Notes under the pieces: model-generated
What the model saw: the letters and a program-made list of their open reading frames with translations, nothing else
Databases searched by the model: none
Told to the model about the DNA's origin: nothing
Source of the DNA: Paenibacillus sp. Soil766
Lineage (GTDB): Bacteria; Bacillota; Bacilli; Paenibacillales; NBRC-103111
NCBI RefSeq assembly: GCF_001428105.1
Contig: NZ_LMSJ01000011.1
Coordinates: 62,001-126,000, forward strand
Reading direction: 5' to 3'
Length of the DNA stretch: 64,000 nt
Part shown: positions 25,462-34,867 of the stretch, in pieces
Numbering within the stretch: position 1 is the stretch's first letter
Layout of the letters: each line of letters opens with the position of its first letter
Program-made: the position numbers and the translations under genes

Positions 25462-27747
25462 ATGTATAAATCGAGTCAACTAAATGATTGCTGGATGTTC
25501 ACCAAAGAAAATGATCCTGCTTATGCTAGTGAAAAATTAAAAGAATGGCAAATGGTTACGCTGCCGCATACATGGAATGATAAGGATGGTCAAGGCGGAG
25601 AAGAGCCGTATCACCGCGGCGCGTGTTGGTATCAGAGAGAGCTGGAGATTGACGAGGCAGCGCTAGGCAAACGCTATTACCTAGAGATCGGAGCAGCCGG
25701 TAATATTGGTCATGTGTATATTAATGGCCAGCTTGCAGGGGAGAGCCGCTGTGGATACGCGATGTTCCGTGTATCTTTAAATCCGTATTTAAAAGCCGGG
25801 GGCAATCGGATCTCGATTCAGGTTGATAATAGCTATGATAACGAAGTTTATCCGCTGCTCGCCGATTTTACATTCTTCGGAGGGCTCTACCGCGAGGTGA
25901 AGCTTTTAGTTATGGACGACATCCACTTTGATGTGATGGACAACGGACGCGACGGTGTCTATCTTACTCAGACTTCTCTTGGTGAAGAGAGGTTTCAACT
26001 CGATGTTCATGGGCGGATCGTGAATGAATTTTCAAGATCAGTACAGGCATCTGTAGAGGCCGAACTCAGGGATCATCTGGGAAATACCGTTTGGCAGGAC
26101 AACTCGATACTTGCCCTAATGGCGAATAGCGAGTTTGCTTTTAAAGGGGAGATAAGTAGTCCTGTTCTATGGAACGGCATAGAACAGCCTTACTTATATA
26201 CGGCATTCATTTCAGTTAAAGTGCAAGGACAAGTCATCGATTCGCGTCAAATCGAAATTGGATTTCGAACAGTTGAGTTGTCTTCCGAACGTGGGGTCAT
26301 TTTGAACGGTAAGCCAATCAAAATCAATGGGGTGTGCCGACATCAGGACTTCGGCGGCGTAGGCAATGCGATCACCAAAGAGCATATGGATCTCGATATG
26401 GATATCATCCGGGAGGTAGGCGTCAATAGCATTCGGCTCGCGCACTATCAGCATGATGACTACTTCTACAGCCTTTGTGACCGATACGGGCTCCTGGTAT
26501 GGGCTGAAATTCCGTACATTAGCATTCCGTCCACGAAAGATCTGGAAAGCCGCAACGCCGTCGAACAATTGGAGCGCCTGATCAAGCAAGCGTATAATCA
26601 CAGCTCTATCTACTGCTGGGGTGTTCAGAACGAAATTACAATCGCTGTGGAAACAGAAAATACGTATCGAACGATCCAGAAGCTGGTCGACATGACTAGG
26701 CAATTGGACCGCAGCCGTTTCGTCGTTCAGGCGAATATTAACGGGGTGGCGGATGACAGCATCATCAATAGTTTTACGGATCTTGTCGGCTATAATCTCT
26801 ATTACGGCTGGTATTATGGGGAGATTGATGATCTTGGCACGAGACTGGATGAATTCCATCGGACAAGTCCGAACGTTCCCGTGCTAGTTTCCGAATACGG
26901 CGTGGACACCAACCCGAACTATCACTCCTACAAACCGAAAGTTCAGGATTACACAGAAGAGTATCAGCTTAAGTTTCATCATAATGCGCTGCAAACGTTC
27001 CAGGAGAGGCCTTATGTGCTTGGCGGGTACGTGTGGAACATGTTTGATTTCGGAAGTGCGAACCGGAATGAAGGCGGGGAGAAGGGTAAAAATTTGAAAG
27101 GGCTCGTGACCATCGATCGAACCTTGAAAAAGGATTCCTTCTATTTGTGCAAGGCTTATTGGTCCCAAGATCCATTTGTGTACCTCGCCGGGCGCCGATT
27201 CATTCATCGACATCAGGAACGAAATGACATCAAGGTTTTAACGAATATGAACCATATCCGTGTATATCACAATGATGAGCTGCTCGCAGAGATGAGAGGC
27301 AGTGAGCGTGTATTTGAAGTGAAAGATGTTACGTTAGTTCAAGGAGAAAACCGCATTCGCGTAGAGGGTATTCAAGCAGACGTGGTTCATGTCGATGAAA
27401 TGGTCTTGATCCCTGTCATGGAAGCGAATCAGAGTTACATTCATGTGAAAGAAGAGAAAACCAAGCATGTGGTCAATTGGTTTGAGAACTTCGACCTGTC
27501 CGGAGATGGCCAGATTGAACTTAAAGATGGCTGCTTCTCCATCTATGATACCATTGAAGACCTCTACACCCATGTTGATGCGAAAGCGGTATTTCTCAAA
27601 TATTTTGGGCATACGACAAATAACCCGTTCTTCGAGGTGACCAAAGGAGTCATGTCAATTGAGAAGATGTCACAGCTTGCATTTTACGAAATTCCATTAG
27701 AATTGCTGTCGGTTATTCAAAAGGAATTAAACATCATCCCGAAATAA
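25462..27747 (+). CDS. Glycoside hydrolase family 2 (beta-galactosidase/beta-glucuronidase-like)
   Basis: A 761-residue cytoplasmic enzyme. The jelly-roll sugar-binding domain (about 1-160), an immunoglobulin-like domain (about 165-275) and a TIM barrel (about 280-580) follow the GH2 order. The acid/base is Glu391 in WGVQNEI and the nucleophile Glu478 in LVSEYGVDTN. The signature CRHQDFGGVGNAI is the family's active-site loop. A C-terminal beta domain follows. The ribosome site is AAGAAAAGAGG. It likely splits imported beta-linked disaccharides or oligosaccharides, jointly with the GH3 enzyme at 29803. Galactosidase versus other specificity cannot be told. Confidence 0.9.
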   Translation: MYKSSQLNDCWMFTKENDPAYASEKLKEWQMVTLPHTWNDKDGQGGEEPYHRGACWYQRELEIDEAALGKRYYLEIGAAGNIGHVYINGQLAGESRCGYAMFRVSLNPYLKAGGNRISIQVDNSYDNEVYPLLADFTFFGGLYREVKLLVMDDIHFDVMDNGRDGVYLTQTSLGEERFQLDVHGRIVNEFSRSVQASVEAELRDHLGNTVWQDNSILALMANSEFAFKGEISSPVLWNGIEQPYLYTAFISVKVQGQVIDSRQIEIGFRTVELSSERGVILNGKPIKINGVCRHQDFGGVGNAITKEHMDLDMDIIREVGVNSIRLAHYQHDDYFYSLCDRYGLLVWAEIPYISIPSTKDLESRNAVEQLERLIKQAYNHSSIYCWGVQNEITIAVETENTYRTIQKLVDMTRQLDRSRFVVQANINGVADDSIINSFTDLVGYNLYYGWYYGEIDDLGTRLDEFHRTSPNVPVLVSEYGVDTNPNYHSYKPKVQDYTEEYQLKFHHNALQTFQERPYVLGGYVWNMFDFGSANRNEGGEKGKNLKGLVTIDRTLKKDSFYLCKAYWSQDPFVYLAGRRFIHRHQERNDIKVLTNMNHIRVYHNDELLAEMRGSERVFEVKDVTLVQGENRIRVEGIQADVVHVDEMVLIPVMEANQSYIHVKEEKTKHVVNWFENFDLSGDGQIELKDGCFSIYDTIEDLYTHVDAKAVFLKYFGHTTNNPFFEVTKGVMSIEKMSQLAFYEIPLELLSVIQKELNIIPK

Positions 27748-27756
27748 TCATTTATT

Positions 27757-27792
27757 GCCTCGCTCGGTCCATGCCGCCAGTGAGGCTTTTTT
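27757..27792 (+). terminator. Rho-independent terminator of the GH2 gene
   Basis: GCCTCGCT pairs with AGTGAGGC, with an inner CGG/CCG, followed by TTTTTT. Confidence 0.85.
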
Positions 27793-27810
27793 ATTCGAAA
27801 TAATCCAATG

Positions 27811-27875
27811 GTCGGCAAAGTGCAATTCGGAAGTCGTAGGAACGGTAGTGAGTAGAACAGGCAATCGATTACTAT
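27811..27875 (+). promoter_or_regulatory. GTCG-AAAGTGCA operator and -10 of the permease-GH3 operon
   Basis: GTCGGCAAAGTGCA at 27811 and a second GTCGT at 27833, 22 bases apart. The -10 TACTAT is at 27870-27875, with TGCA 49 bases upstream. It shares almost base-for-base features with the 20206 and 23718 operators. Confidence 0.65.
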
Positions 27876-27928
27876 GAGAATATGTAAAGAGACCTAACAT
27901 CTTGCCGAAACTGAAAGGGGAAACAAGA

Positions 27929-28861
27929 ATGAAAATGCATACGCAGAGCTTGGCGGCGAAGAGAATATGGAAGTATAGTCCGCTCTATCTTATGATGCTG
28001 CCCGGGCTTGCCTATTTGTTAATCAACAACTATTTGCCAATGTTCGGACTTGTCATTGCTTTCAAAGACATTAATTTCGCGAAGGGTATTTGGGGGAGTG
28101 ACTGGGTTGGATTTCAGAATTTTAAATTCCTTTTCCAAACGTCAGACGCCTATATCATTACGCGGAATACGCTTCTATACAATGCGGCATTTATCGTCAT
28201 TGGGCTTGTCGTTGCTGTTGCTTTCGCTATTTTACTTAATGAGATCAAAAGTAAATTTGCTTCCCGACTCTATCAAAGTCTAATTATTTTACCATTCTTG
28301 ATCTCCATGGTTTTGGTTAGTTATTTAGTATTTTCCATGCTTAGTATGGAGAATGGTTTTATGAATAAGACGGTATTGCCGCTGCTCGGCATTGATCCAA
28401 TCGCATGGTACAACGAGCCGAAATATTGGCCTGTCATACTAACCTTAGTCCATACCTGGAAAGGGGCCGGTTATGCTTGTATTATTTACCTCGCCGCCAT
28501 TATCGGCATTGACACAGAGTATTACGAAGCCGCGACCCTAGACGGTGCATCCAAATGGCATCAAATTCGTTTAATTACCATTCCGTTGATTACCCCCGTC
28601 ATCATCATGCTGACACTTCTGCAGATCGGTCGCATTTTCTACTCGGATTTCGGCTTGTTCTATCAAGTACCTATGAATGCTGGTGCCTTATTCGATACGA
28701 CGAACGTGATCGATACGTACGTATTCCGCGGACTTCTGCAACTCGGCAATATCGGAATGTCATCAGCAGCGGGCTTCTATCAGTCTCTGGTTGGATTCGT
28801 GCTGGTTATTGTTTCGAATTATGTTGTACGAAAAATAAATAAAGAAAATGCTTTGTTCTAA
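27929..28861 (+). CDS. Sugar ABC transporter permease, LplB type
   Basis: Permease of about 310 residues with the family signature YLPMFG in the first segment and EAA loop YEAATLDGASKWHQIRLITI. The frame can be extended to a TTG at 27902, but ATG 27929 is preferred because AAAGGGGAA lies just before it. First gene of the permease-permease-GH3 operon. Confidence 0.9.
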   Translation: MKMHTQSLAAKRIWKYSPLYLMMLPGLAYLLINNYLPMFGLVIAFKDINFAKGIWGSDWVGFQNFKFLFQTSDAYIITRNTLLYNAAFIVIGLVVAVAFAILLNEIKSKFASRLYQSLIILPFLISMVLVSYLVFSMLSMENGFMNKTVLPLLGIDPIAWYNEPKYWPVILTLVHTWKGAGYACIIYLAAIIGIDTEYYEAATLDGASKWHQIRLITIPLITPVIIMLTLLQIGRIFYSDFGLFYQVPMNAGALFDTTNVIDTYVFRGLLQLGNIGMSSAAGFYQSLVGFVLVIVSNYVVRKINKENALF

Positions 28862-28872
28862 GGGGGATCATC

Positions 28873-29763
28873 ATGCATAAAGAAAATCAAGGTTGGCAAT
28901 GGGCAGCTCATACGGTGATGATCTTATTTTCGCTAACGTGCTTGCTTCCGTTCGCACTGCTCGTCATGTCCTCGATCACCGACGAGACTACCATTTTGCA
29001 AAACGGTTATTCTTTTTTTCCTAAACAGTTCAGTTTAACTGCCTATCAGTATTTATGGGAGCAATCATCGCTTATTTTTAACGCCTATGGGATTACCATT
29101 CTCATCACGATTGTTGGAACCGTGGCAAGCCTAGCTATTACGTCAATGCTTGCCTATCCGTTATCACGACGGGATTTACCGGGTGGAACGTTCTTCGCTT
29201 TCGTCTTGTTCTTCACGTTGTTGTTTAACGGAGGACTTGTTCCGACCTACTTGATCTACACGCAGCTACTGGATATGAAGAATACGCTTTGGGCGCTAAT
29301 TATCCCAGGTTTGCTGATGAATGGCTTTAATGTACTCCTCATGCGGACGTTCTTCATGACAACGATTCCTGTGCCGGTGCTTGAGTCGGCTAGTATCGAC
29401 GGTGCAACGGAATTTAAGATGTATTATAAAATCGTACTGCCTTTATCGCTGCCGATTCTGGCCACGGTCGGTTTATTCCAGGGACTGGCGTACTGGAACG
29501 ATTGGAACAATGGTTTGATTTATGTGACAAATCCTAAATTGTTCAGCCTGCAAAATGTGCTCAATCGCATTATGAGCGACATTCAGTTCCTTGCTAGCAA
29601 TGGCGAATTAAGTGCAAGTGCAGGGGCTAAGGTCGCCCAGCTGCCTAGCGAAACGTTCCGTATGGCCATCGCGGTTATTGCAGTTATCCCGATCCTCATT
29701 GCGTATCCGTTTTTCCAAAAGTATTTCGTGAAGGGTATGACCATTGGGGCTGTGAAAGGTTAA
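28873..29763 (+). CDS. Sugar ABC transporter permease, LplC type
   Basis: Permease of 296 residues, EAA loop LESASIDGATEFKMYYKIVL, C-terminus KGMTIGAVKG. AAGGGGGATC is the ribosome site, eleven bases after the partner gene. It forms the channel with the 27929 product and takes substrate from the lipoprotein encoded at 23852. Confidence 0.92.
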   Translation: MHKENQGWQWAAHTVMILFSLTCLLPFALLVMSSITDETTILQNGYSFFPKQFSLTAYQYLWEQSSLIFNAYGITILITIVGTVASLAITSMLAYPLSRRDLPGGTFFAFVLFFTLLFNGGLVPTYLIYTQLLDMKNTLWALIIPGLLMNGFNVLLMRTFFMTTIPVPVLESASIDGATEFKMYYKIVLPLSLPILATVGLFQGLAYWNDWNNGLIYVTNPKLFSLQNVLNRIMSDIQFLASNGELSASAGAKVAQLPSETFRMAIAVIAVIPILIAYPFFQKYFVKGMTIGAVKG

Positions 29764-29802
29764 TACGAAGTTAGGATCATAAATGAAAGGGGTAAAATAC
29801 CG

Positions 29803-32085
29803 ATGAAACGAGATTTAAAAGGCATCATAGCTGAAATGACCCTAGAAGAAAAGGCCGGGCTTTGTTCTGGTCTTGATTTCTGGAACACCAAAGGAATTGA
29901 GAGGCTGGGGATTCCCTCGATCATGATGACGGATGGGCCACACGGTCTTCGAAAACAGCGTGCTTCGGCAGATCATCTAGGGCTCTTCGACAGTGTGCCA
30001 GCCACATGCTTCCCATCCGCAGCAGGGCTAGCGACTTCTTGGGACAGAGATCTACTTCGCAAGGTAGGCGTTGCGCTCGGAGAGGAGTGCCAGGCAGAGG
30101 AAGTTGGGGTTCTACTTGGCCCTGGCGCCAATATCAAAAGATCACCGCTATGCGGGCGGAACTTTGAATATTTTTCGGAAGATCCGTATCTATCCTCTCA
30201 GATGGCAGCGGAACATATTCAAGGCGTTCAAAGCCAAGGCGTGGGGACATCCTTAAAGCATTTTGCTGCTAATAACCAGGAGCACCGCCGAATGTCTACG
30301 AACGCGGTTGTCGATGAACGCACACTGCGCGAGATCTATTTGGCAAGCTTCGAGGGAGCCGTTAAACAAGGTCAGCCGTGGACCGTGATGTGCGCTTATA
30401 ACAAGCTTAATGGAGAGTTTTGCGCGGAGAACGAACGACTGTTGACCGATATTTTGAAGGAGGAATGGGGCCACGAGGGCTTTGTTGTTTCCGACTGGGG
30501 CGCAGTGAATGAGAGAGCTGATGGGTTGAAGGCAGGACTTGAACTGGAGATGCCTTCCTCCGCAGGAACGGGAGACCAGAAGATTATAGACGCGGTCAGA
30601 AGTGGGCGGCTCTCCGAAGAGAATCTTAATGTAGCTGTAGAACGACTATTACGTGTAATCTTTAAGGCAGTTGATTATAAGAAGCTGGACGCAACTTATG
30701 ATGTAGAAGAACACCACCGCTTGGCTAGAGAAGTTGCTAGGGAAAGCATGGTTTTGCTAAAGAACGAGAACAACATTCTCCCATTAGCTAAAGAAGGACG
30801 CATTGCTGTCGTGGGGGCATTAGCCAAACAGCCTCGTTACCAAGGTGGTGGCAGTTCACACATCAAGCCGACGAAGTTGGACGACATCATTGAGGAGTTA
30901 ACAAAGTCAGCAGGGAGCCAGGCAACGATAACTTATGCAAAAGGGTATGACCTGGACAGTGATGCTTCGGATTCAGCACAAATCGAAGAGGCTGCCCGGA
31001 TTGCTGGAGGATCTGATGTTGTTGTTATTTTCGCTGGATTGCCTGAGCGTTATGAGTCGGAAGGTTTTGACCGCACACATTTGCGTATTCCAGACAACCA
31101 AATAAAGGTGATTGAAGCAGTCGGTGCGGTACAGAGTCGCGTAGTGGTCGTTCTCAGTAATGGTGCTCCGATTGAGATGTCTTGGCTCAGCAGCGTTAAC
31201 GGTGTCTTGGAGGCCTATTTAGGTGGGCAGGCTATGGGCGGCGCAATTGCAGATCTCTTGTTTGGCGATGCAAATCCATGCGGTAAGCTAGCGGAGACAT
31301 TTCCAGTGCAACTTAGTGACAATCCGTCTTATCTCTTTTTCCCAGGTGACGGAGATACGGTTACGTACAATGAAGGCATTTATGTCGGATATCGCTATTA
31401 TGATACAAAGAAGCTGCGACCTCTTTTTCCATTTGGACATGGCTTAAGCTATACGAGTTTTGAATATTCCGATTTGACTGTTAATCAAACACATATTAAA
31501 GACAGCGACGAAATAATCGTTTCTGTTAAGGTGAAGAATTGTGGCACACTCGCGGGGAAAGAAATCGTTCAATTGTATGTTCGTGATGTTGCAAGTCGTG
31601 TATCCAGGCCGGATAAAGAACTAAAAGGCTTTGGGAAGGTCAGCCTCGAGCCGGGCGAAGAGAAGCAAGTGACGTTTACCTTAGATAAAAGAACCTTTGC
31701 CTATTACCACGTTGGACTCCAGGATTGGGTTGTCGAAACAGGTGACTTTGAGGTGCTCGTTGGTAAGTCATCTGCGGACATCGTTTTAAAGGAAACCGTT
31801 CATGTGATATCCTCCTTGGTCATACAGCCAACATTTACACGAAATTCAACGGTTGGTGATGTGTTGGAGCATCCCCAATTAGTGCCTGTTATTATGGAAC
31901 TTGTGAAGCATTCTCCGTTTAGTTCCCCAGCAGACGTAGAAGGGGATGGTTTGAGCTCTGAGATGATGGCAGCCTTTCTTAAGTATTTACCGATTCGAGG
32001 GCTGGCTGCATTTAGCGGAGGTGCACTGACAGAAGACATGTTAGATAAGGTTATTCTTAATCTTAATAAGAAATCGCTTGTTTGA
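29803..32085 (+). CDS. Glycoside hydrolase family 3 (beta-glucosidase-like)
   Basis: A 760-residue cytoplasmic enzyme of the three-domain GH3 type: TIM barrel (about 1-300) with the catalytic nucleophile Asp231 in FVVSDWGAV, an alpha/beta sandwich (about 320-540), and a fibronectin III-like C-terminal domain (about 575-650). The substrate-binding motif [12 protein letters not shown] is intact. An extra C-terminal tail of about 90 residues follows the fibronectin domain. The gene is last in the 27929 operon and ends at a strong terminator. With the GH2 enzyme it should degrade imported beta-glycosides. Confidence 0.92.
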   Translation: MKRDLKGIIAEMTLEEKAGLCSGLDFWNTKGIERLGIPSIMMTDGPHGLRKQRASADHLGLFDSVPATCFPSAAGLATSWDRDLLRKVGVALGEECQAEEVGVLLGPGANIKRSPLCGRNFEYFSEDPYLSSQMAAEHIQGVQSQGVGTSLKHFAANNQEHRRMSTNAVVDERTLREIYLASFEGAVKQGQPWTVMCAYNKLNGEFCAENERLLTDILKEEWGHEGFVVSDWGAVNERADGLKAGLELEMPSSAGTGDQKIIDAVRSGRLSEENLNVAVERLLRVIFKAVDYKKLDATYDVEEHHRLAREVARESMVLLKNENNILPLAKEGRIAVVGALAKQPRYQGGGSSHIKPTKLDDIIEELTKSAGSQATITYAKGYDLDSDASDSAQIEEAARIAGGSDVVVIFAGLPERYESEGFDRTHLRIPDNQIKVIEAVGAVQSRVVVVLSNGAPIEMSWLSSVNGVLEAYLGGQAMGGAIADLLFGDANPCGKLAETFPVQLSDNPSYLFFPGDGDTVTYNEGIYVGYRYYDTKKLRPLFPFGHGLSYTSFEYSDLTVNQTHIKDSDEIIVSVKVKNCGTLAGKEIVQLYVRDVASRVSRPDKELKGFGKVSLEPGEEKQVTFTLDKRTFAYYHVGLQDWVVETGDFEVLVGKSSADIVLKETVHVISSLVIQPTFTRNSTVGDVLEHPQLVPVIMELVKHSPFSSPADVEGDGLSSEMMAAFLKYLPIRGLAAFSGGALTEDMLDKVILNLNKKSLV

Positions 32086-32107
32086 TATACCTTGTTTCGT
32101 GTTCAAA

Positions 32108-32148
32108 TTCAAGCGCCGCAACTATTGCGGCGCTTGAATTTTTTTAAT
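32108..32148 (+). terminator. Strong Rho-independent terminator
   Basis: TTCAAGCGCCGCAA pairs perfectly with TTGCGGCGCTTGAA around a CTAT loop, followed by seven T. Confidence 0.95.
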
Positions 32149-32233
32149 AAAGAGAAGTCGTTAACGCGAAGTCATCGGCAACCACCCAGTTATCTATTTG
32201 GTGGTACTAGATGGATAAATAACCATAAATTGA

Positions 32234-32400
32234 TATAATCCAAATACACCAGTAATCGTATATATCCCGTACTCTCCAACGGGTGATGAAATGACAAATT
32301 CGGAACACATCACCGTGATGTATGTGAACGAGCACTCCCAACTCGAGGCAATACCAAAATGGCTGCGTTCACTTCAATGGGTGAACGCAGCCATTTTATT
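32234..32400 (+). ncRNA. Attenuator leader upstream of mobA, candidate molybdenum-cofactor riboswitch
   Basis: A -10 TATAAT at 32234-32239 is followed by a structured leader. Visible stems are CCCGT/ACGGG (about 32266-32285), GGTGATG/CATCACC enclosing GAAATGAC (about 32282-32314) and CGAG/CTCG (about 32329-32345). The GAAATGAC element and the downstream mobA and molybdoenzyme genes recall the Moco RNA motif. I could not confirm the full consensus. The leader ends in a 17-bp terminator hairpin, AAAATGGCTGCGTTCAC (32356-32372) pairing with 32381-32397. Upstream GTGAACGAGC at 32324-32333 can instead pair with GCTGCGTTCAC of the terminator's 5' arm, which gives a clear antiterminator alternative. 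Before it, an ACCACC/GGTGGT repeat (32181-32205) precedes the promoter. Confidence 0.6.
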
Positions 32401-32444
32401 TTAGGTGGAATGAATGATGAGTATCACAACAAGTATTGCAGGAG

Positions 32445-32487
32445 TGTGACATTTTTCACTTACAACCAATGTTATTTTGTCTAAAGT
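32445..32487 (+). promoter_or_regulatory. FNR-type box and -10 directly upstream of mobA
   Basis: TGTGACATTTTTCACT at 32445-32460 matches TGTGA-N6-TCACA with one mismatch. A -10-like TAAAGT at 32482-32487 starts 29.5 bases from the box centre, the class II activator geometry. It lies after the leader terminator, so it bypasses the attenuator. Confidence 0.6.
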
Positions 32488-32516
32488 GGAACTATACATT
32501 AATTTTGAGAGGAGAA

Positions 32517-33128
32517 ATGATGGATATGCTTTCAGGAGTTATTTTGGCCGGTGGAGCAAACCGTCGAATGAACGGAGAACTGAAGGCATTGCTTCCGTTT
32601 GGGGGAAAGCCTCTTATTGTTAGACAACTAGATTGTATGCGGGAAATATGCGATGAGTTGATTGTTGTAACCAATGATCCCAAACCCTATTTAAATAAAG
32701 TCGATCGTTCCGTTCGTATTATTACGGATTATTTCACGGACCATGGGCCTCTTGGCGGTATGCATGCGGCATTATCTCTTGCTAAACATGATTCTGTATG
32801 GGTCGTCGGGTGTGATATGCCTTTTATTTCCATTAGAGCTGCTCAATTGTTGTTGCAAAGAAAGCTGGATGGCTTCGAATCCGTTATTCCAGTGGTGGCT
32901 GGCGAGCTTTATCCATTGCACGGGATTTATGATCGAGCCTGCGCGTCGCATATCGTGCCTCTATTACATAGAGGGGAAACCAGAATTTCAGCGTTGCTAA
33001 ACCATGTTTTTATGGGCGGACTAGGTGATCGATTCTTACTTGAGAACGGCGTAGATTTGAATTTTGTTTCCAATATCAAGACGGTTGAGGACTACGAAGC
33101 TATTGCTCACAAGAAAGGAGTACGATAA
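32517..33128 (+). CDS. mobA: Molybdenum cofactor guanylyltransferase
   Basis: About 203 residues. It attaches GMP to molybdopterin, giving the guanine dinucleotide cofactor needed by the molybdoenzyme at 34854. The nucleotide-binding signature LAGGANRRMNGELKALLPFG is at the N-terminus and the catalytic metal-binding motif is VVGCDMPF. The frame is open from 32436, but ATG 32517 is chosen because AGAGGAG ends three bases before it. ATG 32520 is an equally good alternative. It overlaps the next gene by one base. Its place behind an attenuator and an FNR-type promoter links cofactor supply to anaerobic nitrate respiration. Confidence 0.88.
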   Translation: MMDMLSGVILAGGANRRMNGELKALLPFGGKPLIVRQLDCMREICDELIVVTNDPKPYLNKVDRSVRIITDYFTDHGPLGGMHAALSLAKHDSVWVVGCDMPFISIRAAQLLLQRKLDGFESVIPVVAGELYPLHGIYDRACASHIVPLLHRGETRISALLNHVFMGGLGDRFLLENGVDLNFVSNIKTVEDYEAIAHKKGVR

Positions 33129-33682
33129 TGAAAAACCGTATGGCGATACATTCCACAGGCTATACCTTGGGGATTGCTTCTTCAAACCCAGAGATGCTTG
33201 CTTTTGCTACGGATCGTTTAAGGGAAGAGCATGAAGAATTGAGGGAAAAGCTAAGGATGCTCGAAACGAGTGCCAAGGAACTGATTCTTTTGGATGATTC
33301 GGTGAAGGGCATACAGCTTGTCCAAGAGCTCAGCAAACAGACCGATCAATTTGTGGATGAGCTGGAACAACATTTGAAATGGGAGGAGCAGGAATTGTTT
33401 CCGTTCCTGTTAACATATTTTCATCGTCAATCGGTACCCTCTATTATGCCTTCTTTCTGGGTATTGGAAAAAGACCATGAACTTGGCATGTCATTTATCC
33501 AATCCTTTCAAGAAGCTGTAATTGTGGTAACACCTCTTATGGTGAAGAAGCGATTAGCGGAGGCGGCAGCGCAACTCTTACAAGCATGTTTGATATTAAA
33601 TGACCACCTTACCCTGGAAGAACAACTTATTTTTCCATTAATGGAAAAAGTGTTGACAGATTTGGAATCCTTTTTCTCATAG
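33128..33682 (+). CDS. Hemerythrin-like HHE domain protein
   Basis: A 184-residue, mostly helical protein with the His/Glu spacing of hemerythrin cation-binding domains: REEHEELR, LEQHLKWEEQELFP, EKDHELG and LNDHLTLEEQLIFP. These residues normally hold a di-iron centre that binds O2 or nitric oxide. Encoded right after mobA (stop and start overlap), it probably protects against nitric oxide or repairs iron-sulfur clusters during nitrate respiration. The role is inferred from context. Confidence 0.82.
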   Translation: MKNRMAIHSTGYTLGIASSNPEMLAFATDRLREEHEELREKLRMLETSAKELILLDDSVKGIQLVQELSKQTDQFVDELEQHLKWEEQELFPFLLTYFHRQSVPSIMPSFWVLEKDHELGMSFIQSFQEAVIVVTPLMVKKRLAEAAAQLLQACLILNDHLTLEEQLIFPLMEKVLTDLESFFS

Positions 33683-33743
33683 AATCAATTGGTTATCGCC
33701 GAAATGCCGGCTCTATGGACATATTACAACTGCTTGATGTTAC

Positions 33744-33787
33744 AGTGATTTTTCTCACAGTGCTGTACGAGCGGATCATGGTTTAAT
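33744..33787 (+). promoter_or_regulatory. FNR-type box and -10 of the nitrate reductase operon
   Basis: AGTGATTTTTCTCACA at 33744-33759 is an inverted repeat AGTGA-N6-TCACA. A -10-like TTTAAT at 33782-33787 begins 30.5 bases from its centre. The operon 33827-40458 has no other visible promoter. Confidence 0.6.
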
Positions 33788-33826
33788 ACAACTATAAGAT
33801 CACAAGTGAAGGGGAAATGATCAATC

Positions 33827-34867
33827 ATGGATCGAGCATTCGCATCAAAATTCGCCAAATGTGTCTTTCTAGTTGTTTGCGGATTAATTATTCTCATGGG
33901 AGTCGGTTCGAGATTTTTTACACATATTGACTTAGCTTTATATGGATATATGGTCGGTACGGTGGTTTTCATTTGCGGTTTCTTTTATCGTTTTATTGCT
34001 TGGGGTGAACGGCCGCCAACAAAAATTATTTTGAAAAAGGGCATCAAGCTATTATTTAGAAAAAGTACGCCTCAGACAACAACCGAACATTTACTAACGT
34101 ATCGCTTTATCTGGAATCGCGGGTGGTACCGTTGGACGCAGCACGTTCTACTTGGTTGGGGATGCATCTTGTCAGCTTTTGTTACGTTCCCACTCGTATT
34201 CGGCTGGATGTACTTTACGATGGCTGAGAACGGAACATACACGGTTGTTGGCTTCGGGTTCGACCTGATGAAGATTAAAGCGGATGGCGTTCTCGGATTT
34301 CTGTTTTACAATGCGTTGAATATTACAGCTTTCATGGTCATCGGTGGTGTTTGCATGGCCTTATATCGCAGGATCAAGAACATGCAAGCCCGTGCGGAAC
34401 AGACATTTGTCTACGATTTCCTCCCTTTATATATGCTGTTATTCGTAAGCTTAACAGGACTGCTGCTTACCTTCTGTAATATCGTCCTTCACGGCTATGG
34501 ACATCCGGTCGTTACTTTAGTCCACCAATGGTCCGTTATCGTGACGCTGATTTATATCCCTTTCGGTAAGCTTGCACACATCCCATTCCGTCCTATGAGC
34601 GTGTTGGCCCGAAATTACAGAGAACATTATGCAGAGCAAGAGACGAAAAGTTGTAAGGTTTGCGGAACAGGTTTTGTTTCTGTCGAGCAATCCCAGGATG
34701 TCATCGCTGTGCTTAAAGTGAATGAAATTGAATTCAAAACGGAGGAAGGCTTTCATTTGGCAGAACTGTGCCTGCCATGCCGCCGGAAATATAGAATGTC
34801 CCGATTTACAGGGATACCGACTCACCAGATTCGCGTGAAGGAGGCCAACCAGAATGCCAAAGGATAA
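33827..34867 (+). CDS. Cytochrome b membrane subunit with C-terminal CxxC pairs
   Basis: A 346-residue membrane protein resembling NarI/DsrM-type cytochrome b subunits. Several membrane segments carry histidines placed to hold b hemes (TQHVLLGWG, VTLVHQWSV, GKLAHIPFRP). The cytoplasmic C-terminal tail has two CxxC pairs (SCKVCGTGF and LCLPCRRKY), suggesting a metal or iron site, which is not usual in NarI. The gene overlaps the molybdoenzyme gene by 14 bases. It should pass electrons from menaquinol to the reductase. The name of the family is not certain. Confidence 0.75.
   Translation: MDRAFASKFAKCVFLVVCGLIILMGVGSRFFTHIDLALYGYMVGTVVFICGFFYRFIAWGERPPTKIILKKGIKLLFRKSTPQTTTEHLLTYRFIWNRGWYRWTQHVLLGWGCILSAFVTFPLVFGWMYFTMAENGTYTVVGFGFDLMKIKADGVLGFLFYNALNITAFMVIGGVCMALYRRIKNMQARAEQTFVYDFLPLYMLLFVSLTGLLLTFCNIVLHGYGHPVVTLVHQWSVIVTLIYIPFGKLAHIPFRPMSVLARNYREHYAEQETKSCKVCGTGFVSVEQSQDVIAVLKVNEIEFKTEEGFHLAELCLPCRRKYRMSRFTGIPTHQIRVKEANQNAKG

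Noticed and set aside
26212..26859. A 215-codon minus-strand ORF inside the GH2 gene.
   Set aside because: The sense strand encodes the catalytic barrel with both active-site glutamates. The antisense frame shows no domain and no ribosome site.
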